In this document: positions 57,283 to 64,000 of the stretch, piece by piece
Position numbering within the stretch: position 1 is the first letter of the stretch
How the letters are laid out: every line of letters starts with the position of its first letter
Assembly (NCBI RefSeq): GCF_040438925.1
Contig: NZ_CP159258.1
Coordinates: forward strand, 4,968,501 to 5,032,500
DNA: 64,000 bases
Reading direction: 5' to 3'
From: Pseudomonas sp. MYb327
GTDB taxonomy: Bacteria > Pseudomonadota > Gammaproteobacteria > Pseudomonadales > Pseudomonadaceae
Notes under the pieces: generated by a model
Told to the model about the DNA's origin: nothing
The model's database searches: none
Seen by the model: only the letters and a program-made list of their open reading frames with translations
Translations under genes and position numbers: made by a program

Positions 57283-58818
57283 TCAAGTCGGTGCGCGCGG
57301 CGGATAGATCCGCGTCGGCATCCAGAAGATCAGCAGGATCATCGCCACGGCGACGCCAGCCATGCTCAGATAGAGATCCGACGCGGTCAGCACCACCGCC
57401 TGTTCATGCAAGCGGTGAGCGAGACCTGCGCTGTCGGAATCGGCCAAAGGTGAGTTACCGAGGCGATCCACCAACATCGTCGAGTGAAAGTGCAACCGCG
57501 TGGTGGTCAGTGTTTCCAGCACGCCCGTGGCGATCACCGAGGCCAAGCCTTTCACGGTGTTGAACCACGACGACGCGAACGGCCCATCCATTGGCTGGAT
57601 GCTGCCGGTGGACAGCATCAACAGCGGCAGCACCGCCATCGGTTGACCGAAGATTTGCAGCATTTGCAGAACGTAGAAATCATCGCGAATCCACGCCGAC
57701 GTCAGCTGCGAACCACCGAGGCAGGACATCACCAACAGGCTCAGGCCGATCCCCAACACCCAGCGACAATCGACCCAGCGCAAGTTGCACAGTGCCGCCA
57801 CCAATGGCAGCGCGATCAGTTGCGGCAGCGCCGCCAGCAGAGTGAGTGGCGCGGTCTGCACCGGGCGATAGCCCTGGACCTGCGCCAGGTAACTGGACGG
57901 AATAATGATCACCGCCAGCAACACCGACAGCACCCCGGCCAGGGTCAGCAATGCGAAAGACAGGTTGCGAATGCCGAGCATCTGCATCTTGAAAAACGGA
58001 ATCGGTTGCGACCACTCGTTGATCAGGAACAGCACCAGCAACAACGATCCGACCACCAGCAAGGCGCAAATCAGGTTCGACTCGAACCAGTCCAGCCGAT
58101 TGCCCTGCAGAATGCCGATCACCAGCATGCAGATCGCTGGAAATCCCAACAGCAAACCGCGCCAGTTGAACTGCTTGAAACGCTCCAGACGCAACGGGTC
58201 CTGCGGGATACCGTAAGCCACGGCGACCATGGCGATCAGGCACGGCGCGACGACTTGCCAGAAGGTCCACTGCCAGCCGACATATTCGGTCCACAATCCG
58301 GCCAGCGGCGTACCCAGCCCTGGGCCGAAAGTAGCGGTCAGGGTATAGCCGGCCAGCCCATAGAGTTTCACGTTGGCCGGCAAAAAACGCAGGGCGACGG
58401 TCATCAGCATCGGCGGCAGTGCGCCGCCGGCGAGCCCTTGCAAGGTGCGCAGGACCAACAGGCTTTCATAGTTCGGGGCCAGCGGGCACAGCACGCCCAG
58501 CAGCGTGAACGCGCTGATGGCGCAGAGAGTGAAACGCCGTAGCGAAAACGTCACCGAGCACCACGGCGCGAAAGCCATGGCGGCCACCGAGGTTGCGGTG
58601 TAACTGGCGACCAGCCAGGTGCCTTCGTCATAGCCGATAGCCAACGCACCCCGGATATCGGCCAGGGCGACTTTGGTCACCATTTCGTTCAGGCCCGACA
58701 CCAGCACCGCCAGCAACACGCCCACCAGGCCGATGATGATCCGCGGGCCGAAGACCGGTGGCGCCGCGGCCGCCGGACTGGCCGCAGCGACAGGGGCCGT
58801 GACCGTGAGGGAAGTCAT
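57283..58818 (-). CDS. DHA2 family (EmrB-like) MFS drug transporter
   Basis: 511 residues, about 14 hydrophobic segments. DHA2 pattern: LVSGLNEMVTKVALADIRGA, LRTLQGLAGGALPPMLMTVA (motif with R and GG), TATFGPGLGTPLAGLWTEYV. Proton-driven inner membrane part of the EmrAB-OMF pump. GGAG before ATG 58818. First gene of the operon. Confidence 0.9.
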   Translation of the reverse strand: MTSLTVTAPVAAASPAAAAPPVFGPRIIIGLVGVLLAVLVSGLNEMVTKVALADIRGALAIGYDEGTWLVASYTATSVAAMAFAPWCSVTFSLRRFTLCAISAFTLLGVLCPLAPNYESLLVLRTLQGLAGGALPPMLMTVALRFLPANVKLYGLAGYTLTATFGPGLGTPLAGLWTEYVGWQWTFWQVVAPCLIAMVAVAYGIPQDPLRLERFKQFNWRGLLLGFPAICMLVIGILQGNRLDWFESNLICALLVVGSLLLVLFLINEWSQPIPFFKMQMLGIRNLSFALLTLAGVLSVLLAVIIIPSSYLAQVQGYRPVQTAPLTLLAALPQLIALPLVAALCNLRWVDCRWVLGIGLSLLVMSCLGGSQLTSAWIRDDFYVLQMLQIFGQPMAVLPLLMLSTGSIQPMDGPFASSWFNTVKGLASVIATGVLETLTTTRLHFHSTMLVDRLGNSPLADSDSAGLAHRLHEQAVVLTASDLYLSMAGVAVAMILLIFWMPTRIYPPRAPT

Positions 58819-58925
58819 TGCTGCAAGCTCCGGGATTTGAAGACCGAAGCATTCTATTGAGCGCGAGGCCTGACGAAAATTTACTTATCAGCAGGTTATA
58901 AGTGCGCCTGGTGCAGCAATCGATT

Positions 58926-59007
58926 TTGTAGGAGCGGGCTTGCCAGCGATTGCAGGCGACTCAATGCAACAGACCGAACGCCATCGCCGGCAAGCCGGCT
59001 CCTACGG
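58926..59007. repeat. REP pair (convergent)
   Basis: Copies 58926-58950 and 58982-59007 between the LysR 3' end and the EmrB promoter, both on the minus strand. Confidence 0.88.
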
Positions 59008-59027
59008 AGGCTGCGATTTTTTGATCT

Positions 59028-59948
59028 TCATACCGGCTGAGCTGCCAGCCACGTCTCGTCACAGCAGGTTTTCAGCGTTTCGCGCAGCCAGCGATGGGCA
59101 GGATCGTTATCGAATCGAGGATGCCAGGCCTGAGTCAGCATAATCGTCGGCAACGGGATCGGCAGGGTGAACGAGCGCAACTTCAAACCCAGGCGACGCA
59201 CACTCAATAGCGTTTCCTTGGGCACCGGGAGGATCAGGTCGGAATCGGGCAAGGCAAACATGGCGGCGTGGAAACTCGGTGCAATCACCGCTACCCGCCG
59301 TTCCAGTCCAAGCGCGTTAAGCGCCGTATCGATCGGCCCGCGGGCGATGCCGCGACGGGACATGCTGATATGGGAAAACCCGGCAAAACGCTCGGCGGTT
59401 ATTTCTTCATCGAGCAACGGATGGTCTTCGCGCACCAGTCCGACAAACTGGGTGGAAAACAGGTTCTGCACCTTTACTTCCGGCATCAGCGGTCGATTGT
59501 TGCTGACGCTCAGATCGATGCGGCCCTCGCGCAAGGCTTCGTCATCGCCATCGCCTTCGGGCACGAAGCGCAATTCACAATGCGGGGCCTGACGTTCCAT
59601 GGTGTCGAAGAGCTTGCCACCGTAGATGCCGACGAAGAAATCATTGGCGCGAATGCTGAAACGCCGGCGCAAACAGCTCAGGTCCACGACCCGGGCCGAG
59701 TGAAACAATTGCGCGGCTTGCTCCACCACTTCCCGCACCTGCTCGCGCAGCTCCAGCGCCTTGGGTGTGGGCACCAACCCTCGGCCGGCACGCACCAAAA
59801 TCGGATCGCCAATGGCCTCGCGAATGCGCGTCAGCGTCCGGCTCATCGCCGCCGGGCTGAGGTTCATCCGCCGCGCCGCCCCCACCACACTGCCCTCATC
59901 AAGCAACGCGTCGAGGGCGACCAAGAGGTTCATGTCCGGCAGTTGCAT
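59028..59948 (-). CDS. LysR family regulator
   Basis: 306 residues. Helix-turn-helix in MNLLVALDALLDEGSVVGAA and MNLSPAAMSRTLTRIREAIG, of the NahR/NodD-like group. Effector domain follows (RRFSIRANDFFVGIYGGKLF). It is the same strand as the EmrAB operon and directly upstream of it, hence the likely regulator; or it may serve the sulfonate cluster on its other side. Start ATG 59948 or GTG 59957. Confidence 0.85.
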   Translation of the reverse strand: MQLPDMNLLVALDALLDEGSVVGAARRMNLSPAAMSRTLTRIREAIGDPILVRAGRGLVPTPKALELREQVREVVEQAAQLFHSARVVDLSCLRRRFSIRANDFFVGIYGGKLFDTMERQAPHCELRFVPEGDGDDEALREGRIDLSVSNNRPLMPEVKVQNLFSTQFVGLVREDHPLLDEEITAERFAGFSHISMSRRGIARGPIDTALNALGLERRVAVIAPSFHAAMFALPDSDLILPVPKETLLSVRRLGLKLRSFTLPIPLPTIMLTQAWHPRFDNDPAHRWLRETLKTCCDETWLAAQPV

Positions 59949-60006
59949 GGCGAGCACTCGTGTCTGATCAGGATTGATTCAGACGCAATGCTAGCAGATC
60001 AAAAGA

Positions 60007-60873
60007 TCAGCGTTGCATGCCCCACCGCTTCACCGTCACCCGCTCCAATGAATCAAATACCAGGTTCTCCACCAGCAACCCGATCAGAATCACCACCGCC
60101 AACCCGGCAAACACCTTGTCGGTGTACAGCTCATTGCGATTCTGGAAGATGTACCAACCCAGGCCACCTTTGCCGCTGGTCGCACCAAACACTAATTCAG
60201 CGGCGATCAGCGTGCGCCAGGCAAACGCCCAGCCGATTTTCAGACCGGCAAGAATCGACGGCAGCGCCGCCGGAATCAGGATGAACAGCACGAAGCGCAT
60301 ACCCTTGAGGCCATAGTTTCGCCCGGCCATGCGCAAGGTTTCCGAAACGCCGAGAAACCCGGCGTAGGTGTTCAACGCCAAAGCCCAAAGCACCGAATGC
60401 ACCAGCACGAAAATCAAACTGTTCTGCCTCAGCCCAAACCACAGCAGCGCCAGCGGCAACAGCGCAATCGCCGGCAGCGGGTTGAACATTGAGGTCAGCG
60501 TGCTCAGCAGATCTCGACCGAACTGCGTCGACACCGCCAACGTGGTCAGGGCAAACGCCAGGACGATGCCGATCAGGTAACCCTTGATCAGCACCACCAG
60601 GGAAATCCACACCTTGCCCAACAACTCGCCGCTGAGCAGGCCGTCATACAACGCATGTGCGGTTTGCATGAAACTCGGCAGCAGAAGGTCGTTGTTTGTA
60701 TAGCGCGAAGCGGCTTCCCACAGTACCGCGAGCAATATCAGGATCAGGCTTTTACGAATCCAGCCCTGTTGCCACAGGCGCTGCCCCAGCGGCAGTTCGC
60801 GTTCCAGCGGCACGCTGGTCAGCGGTTGCAAAACGGTTTCGAATTCTTCACGCGGGGATGATAAATGGCTCAT
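60007..60873 (-). CDS. Sulfonate-type ABC permease
   Basis: 288 residues, SsuC/TauC family, six hydrophobic helices, EAA-like loop ETLRMAGRNYGLKGMRFVLF. The first 45 residues are soluble. Last gene of the TauD-SBP-ATPase-permease cluster. 22 bp after the ATPase gene. Confidence 0.88.
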   Translation of the reverse strand: MSHLSSPREEFETVLQPLTSVPLERELPLGQRLWQQGWIRKSLILILLAVLWEAASRYTNNDLLLPSFMQTAHALYDGLLSGELLGKVWISLVVLIKGYLIGIVLAFALTTLAVSTQFGRDLLSTLTSMFNPLPAIALLPLALLWFGLRQNSLIFVLVHSVLWALALNTYAGFLGVSETLRMAGRNYGLKGMRFVLFILIPAALPSILAGLKIGWAFAWRTLIAAELVFGATSGKGGLGWYIFQNRNELYTDKVFAGLAVVILIGLLVENLVFDSLERVTVKRWGMQR

Positions 60874-60895
60874 CGGGCCCTCCTCTCAAACTGGC

Positions 60896-61756
60896 TCAAT
60901 AAGCGATGCGGATATCGGCGAAATCCAGCTCGCGCTCAGTTTCCGGCGACTGGCCTTCATCAAACAACAACCGATGGATACGCCGCGCCGATTCCTGGAA
61001 CGCTACGCCACCGAGGCTGTGCAAGTCGTATTGGTGGCTGTGGACTTCCGCCCGTACCCGCCCGGGATGCGGCGACAGCAACAGGATCCGATTGCCGACC
61101 ACCAGCGCTTCTTCAATGGAGTGGGTGACGAACAACAACGTGAAGCGCACCTCTTCCCAGAGCAGCAGCAGTTCTTCCTGCATCTTGCGACGGGTCAGTG
61201 CGTCGAGAGCGGCGAAGGGCTCGTCCATGAGCAGGATTTTCGGCTGCATCGCCAGCGCTCGAGCGATCGCAACACGCGCTTTCATGCCGCCCGACAGCGT
61301 ATGCGGATAAGCATCGGCAAACGCCGCCAGGCCTACCTTTTCCAGGTATTGCAGCGCTCGCTCTTCCGCCTCTTTGCGCTTGAGGGTTTTCGACGCCAGC
61401 AGTGGAAACATCACGTTCTGTTTGACGGTTTTCCACGGCGGCAGTTGATCGAACTCCTGGAACACCACAATCCGGTCCGGCCCCGGCGCATCGACGCGCT
61501 GACCTTGCAGGCGGATCTCGCCTTCGACGGGCTGGATGAATCCGGCGGCAGCCTTGAGCAAGGTCGACTTGCCGCAACCGGACGGGCCGAGCAGGACGAA
61601 GCGGTCCGCCGGATCGATTTCAAAGCTGACTTGGTGGGTGGCTCGCACCACACGCTGCGGTGTGCGGTATTCGAGACTGACATTGTCGACCGACAGCAGC
61701 GCTTGGGTTGCCGTGGCCGGTTTGCTGACCGTGTGGCCTTGCAAAGGAGCGTTCAT
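60896..61756 (-). CDS. Sulfonate-type ABC ATPase
   Basis: 286 residues. Walker A GPSGCGKST, Q-loop VVFQEFDQLPPW, signature LSGGMKAR, Walker B ILLMDEPFAALDALTRRKMQ, H-loop VTHSIEEA. Extra N-terminal 25 residues (MNAPLQGHTVSKPATATQAL) before the domain. Start ATG 61756, GGGAG upstream. Close relative of AtsC. Confidence 0.89.
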   Translation of the reverse strand: MNAPLQGHTVSKPATATQALLSVDNVSLEYRTPQRVVRATHQVSFEIDPADRFVLLGPSGCGKSTLLKAAAGFIQPVEGEIRLQGQRVDAPGPDRIVVFQEFDQLPPWKTVKQNVMFPLLASKTLKRKEAEERALQYLEKVGLAAFADAYPHTLSGGMKARVAIARALAMQPKILLMDEPFAALDALTRRKMQEELLLLWEEVRFTLLFVTHSIEEALVVGNRILLLSPHPGRVRAEVHSHQYDLHSLGGVAFQESARRIHRLLFDEGQSPETERELDFADIRIAY

Positions 61757-61761
61757 TTCAA

Positions 61762-62787
61762 TCAGCTCCCTTGCAGCGGCTTGGCGTCCTGGAAGAAATA
61801 ATCCTTCCACGAATCCGGTTTGTTTTTGATCGCGCCCACGCGGTAGAGGAACTCGGCCAGCGGATAGGTATTTTTTGGTGTCACGCTAAATTCGAACTGC
61901 GGGTTGTCGATGATTTTCAGCAACGCCGCGCGGTCGATTTTGGCCTTGGTGACGCGGATGTAAGTGTCCGCCGCCGCGCCTTTATCGTTCTGCGCAAACT
62001 GCGCGGCTTCGGTCAACGCATCGATGAAGGCTTTGTAGGTTTTCGGATTTTCATCGCGGAATTTCTCGGTGGCAAACAGCACCGTCGGCGAGTTCGGGCC
62101 GAGCACGTCATAGGAATTGAGCACGACGTGAACGTTGGGGTTTTCCAGCGCCTGATCCTGGAACGGCGGGTTGGAGAAGTGCCCGGTCAGTTCGGTACCG
62201 CCAGCGATCAGCGCCGCCGTGGCATCGGGATGCGGAACGGCAATGGTGTACTTGTCGAGGCGATTGAATTCCTTGTCGCCCCACTGCTTGGCGGCGGCGT
62301 ATTGAAGGAAGCGCGACTGCACCGACACACCCACCGCCGGCACCGCGATGCGGTCCTTCTCGGTGAAGTCGGCGATGGTTTTGACCTTCGGATTGTTGCT
62401 CACCAGGTAGTACGGGAAGTTACCCAGGGAAGCGACGGCCTTGACGTTCTGCTTGCCGTGGGTGCGATCCCAGATGGTCAGCAGCGGGCCGACGCCGGCC
62501 CCGGCGATGTCGATAGACCCGGAGAGCAACGCATCGTTGACCGCCGCGCCGCCAGATAGCTGGGTCCAGTCGACTTTGATGTCGATGCCTTCCTGCTTGC
62601 CGTACTTCTCGATCAGGTTCTGATCGCGCACCACGTTGAGCAACAAGTAAACAATGCCGAACTGTTCGGCGATGCGGATTTCACCTTCGGCGTGTGCCAC
62701 AGTCGGCGCTACGAGGCTGCCGGCAATCAGGCTGAAAACCAGGCCGATGGCCGCGGCCAGCGGTGCAAAGGGAAGACGTTTGGACAT
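61762..62787 (-). CDS. Sulfonate-type ABC substrate-binding protein
   Basis: 341 residues. Signal peptide ends VAPTVAHA|EGEIRIAE. NMT1/TauA-like: GIVYLLLNVVRDQNLIEKYG, LSGGAAVNDALLSGSIDIAG, AVPAVGVSVQSRFLQYAAAK. Start ATG 62787 is chosen for signal peptide and GGAG. Ligand likely a sulfonate given the TauD-like gene before it. Confidence 0.88.
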   Translation of the reverse strand: MSKRLPFAPLAAAIGLVFSLIAGSLVAPTVAHAEGEIRIAEQFGIVYLLLNVVRDQNLIEKYGKQEGIDIKVDWTQLSGGAAVNDALLSGSIDIAGAGVGPLLTIWDRTHGKQNVKAVASLGNFPYYLVSNNPKVKTIADFTEKDRIAVPAVGVSVQSRFLQYAAAKQWGDKEFNRLDKYTIAVPHPDATAALIAGGTELTGHFSNPPFQDQALENPNVHVVLNSYDVLGPNSPTVLFATEKFRDENPKTYKAFIDALTEAAQFAQNDKGAAADTYIRVTKAKIDRAALLKIIDNPQFEFSVTPKNTYPLAEFLYRVGAIKNKPDSWKDYFFQDAKPLQGS

Positions 62788-62804
62788 GATCAATCTCCGA
62801 CAAA

Positions 62805-63692
62805 TCAGAATGGCGCGTCGCCCTGGATGGTGGTGCGATACAACTTGCGGCGCAGATGGCTTGGGCATCCGGCGGCGAGGTGGATCAGCGAACGGTTGTC
62901 CCAGAACACCAGGTCATGGGGCTGCCACTGATGGCGGTAGATGTTTTGCGGCAACACGCTATGGGCGTAGAGTTCGTCGAGCAGTTGCTTGCTCTCGTCT
63001 TCCGGCAATCCGACGATGCGAGTGGTAAAGCCCTCGCTGACGAACAATGCCTTGCGGCCGTTTTCCGGGTGGGTTCGCACAACGGGGTGAATGACTTCGG
63101 CGACTTGCGCCAGTTGTTCCGGCGTCAGGGTCGGGCGCCAGTTGCCTTCGAATTTGGTCTCGCTGTAGCGCGCCGTGTAGGAATGCGCCGCCGAGCGACC
63201 TTCGACGGCTTTACGCAATGCCTCGGGCAAGTTGTCCCAGGCTTTGTGCATGTCGGCGAACAGGGTGTCGCCGCCTTCGGATGGCAGTTCCTGGGCGTGC
63301 AGCATCGAGCCCAGGCTTGGCAGTTCTTTGTAGGAAAGATCGGAATGCCAGAATTTGCCGGCGTCGCCGAGGCCGATGGATTGGCCGTTTTCAATGATGT
63401 TGGAAACAATGAGAATTTCCGGATGCCCGGTCAGCAGGAACTGCTTGAGCACATGGATCTGCAGCACGCCAAAACGGCGGCTGAAATCGATCTGCTGTTC
63501 GGGGGTAATGCGTTGGTCGCGGAATACCACCACGTGATAATCCAGGTGCGCACGATGAATGCGCGCAAAATCCTGATCATTGATCGGGCGGGACAAATCG
63601 AGGCCGACGATTTCGGCACCCACCGCGCCGCTGAACGGGCGGATTTCAAAAAATTGTGGTGCGATGCTTGGCGATGTTGAAGCTGCGGACAT
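62805..63692 (-). CDS. TauD-family 2-oxoglutarate dioxygenase
   Basis: 295 residues. Iron ligands in KFWHSDLSYK (His-x-Asp) and in NRSLIHLAAGCPSHLRRKLY, with the 2-oxoglutarate-binding Arg. N-terminus FEIRPFSGAVGAEIVGLDLS matches TauD. Releases sulfite from a sulfonate or sulfate ester; about 30 percent-like similarity in motif with AtsK by eye, so not a recent copy. First gene of the cluster, GGGAG before ATG 63692. Confidence 0.88.
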   Translation of the reverse strand: MSAASTSPSIAPQFFEIRPFSGAVGAEIVGLDLSRPINDQDFARIHRAHLDYHVVVFRDQRITPEQQIDFSRRFGVLQIHVLKQFLLTGHPEILIVSNIIENGQSIGLGDAGKFWHSDLSYKELPSLGSMLHAQELPSEGGDTLFADMHKAWDNLPEALRKAVEGRSAAHSYTARYSETKFEGNWRPTLTPEQLAQVAEVIHPVVRTHPENGRKALFVSEGFTTRIVGLPEDESKQLLDELYAHSVLPQNIYRHQWQPHDLVFWDNRSLIHLAAGCPSHLRRKLYRTTIQGDAPF

Positions 63693-63816
63693 AAATCACT
63701 CCCACGCACGGCACGCTCAAAGGCGCGCGCGTCGATCAGAAACTCACGGATGTCGTGTTGGTTCGTGTCGTGCGGCGCGCCGATTGGTCGGCAGGTACGC
63801 AGGGATTAACTTTATA

Positions 63817-63842
63817 GGTATAAGAACGCGAATTTAAATACC
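63817..63842. promoter_or_regulatory. 26-bp imperfect palindrome shared with 8939-8964
   Basis: Arms GGTATAAGAA and GAATTTAAATACC, flanked by AACTTTA and GTTA as in the first copy. It lies 125 bp upstream of the TauD-like gene and 75 bp before the plus-strand gene, so it could serve either. Confidence 0.6.
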
Positions 63843-63917
63843 GTTAGCGAATAACCATATGGCTTATTTCACCTATGCTGCTGACAGCATGACGCTGTCC
63901 ACTTTTGAGGGATGTTT

Positions 63918-64000
63918 ATGTTCTACGTGCAACGCAACACAGACGGCCAACTGATGCGCGTGGAAGCCGAAGCCTACGCCGAATCCACGGAAACGCTGCC
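63918..64000 (+). CDS. Hypothetical protein, partial (N-terminus only)
   Basis: Frame open at the window end: MFYVQRNTDGQLMRVEAEAY. GAGG stands 7 nt before ATG 63918. Only 27 residues visible; no family can be assigned. Confidence 0.6.
   Translation, partial: MFYVQRNTDGQLMRVEAEAYAESTETL

Overview
The window looks like a chromosomal segment of a Pseudomonas of the fluorescens/putida type. The evidence is the GC-rich coding sequence, the many convergent REP pairs built on a GTAGGAGCTGGCTTGCCAGC core, and a gene order that, from memory, follows P. aeruginosa PAO1 from triABC through tonB2-exbB1-exbD1, the sulfate-ester genes, cysAWT-sbp, pipA-desA and gabTD. I see no prophage, IS element, CRISPR array or integrated island; the accessory character lies in transport, sulfur scavenging and efflux.

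Layout. 1-5008 is a TriABC-type RND pump with two fusion proteins, triC being cut by the window edge. 5123-5775 is an AAA ATPase gene broken by an internal deletion. 5892-11984 holds a polar amino acid ABC transporter, a 31-codon reading frame, an orphan MetQ-like binding protein, an unusual sigma-54 activator and a small serine hydrolase. 12266-25680 is the sulfate-ester region: exbD, exbB, tonB, an SftP-like receptor, an SftR-like LysR regulator, the AtsK dioxygenase, a second LysR regulator, the AtsR binding protein, and atsB-atsC-atsA (fused permease, ATPase, arylsulfatase). 25799-29915 carries a membrane desaturase with a divergent AraC regulator, a receiver-only response regulator, a Crp/Fnr regulator and an Mpo1-like membrane protein. 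30028-34072 is the sulfate uptake operon oscA-sbp-cysT-cysW-cysA. 34393-40077 groups a GGDEF-EAL protein, the DesA desaturase, a PAS-GGDEF protein and a receiver-HDOD protein. 40216-43560 holds gabT, gabD and tRNA-Arg(CCG). 43643-47137 has four lightly characterised proteins. 47230-52301 is a MarR-FUSC-DUF1656-HlyD-OMF efflux operon. 52385-54715 holds DUF2789, YbaK and an NfeD/stomatin pair. 54726-59948 is an EmrAB-OMF operon with a LysR regulator upstream. 60007-63692 is a TauD-like dioxygenase with a sulfonate-type ABC transporter. A further gene starts at 63918 and leaves the window.

How it fits together. Sulfate esters probably enter through the SftP-like receptor, powered by the neighbouring TonB-ExbB-ExbD. 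They are then bound by AtsR, imported by AtsB/AtsC and cleaved by AtsA (hydrolytic) or AtsK (oxygenolytic). Inorganic sulfate enters by Sbp-CysTWA, and sulfonates by the 60-63.7 kb system. AT-rich promoter regions sit in front of nearly all of these units. I found two pairs of look-alike regulatory blocks within them: 8939-8964 with 63817-63842, and 14354-14405 with 21464-21515. They suggest shared control, plausibly sulfur starvation, across distant operons. REP pairs sit at the 3' ends of most transcription units.
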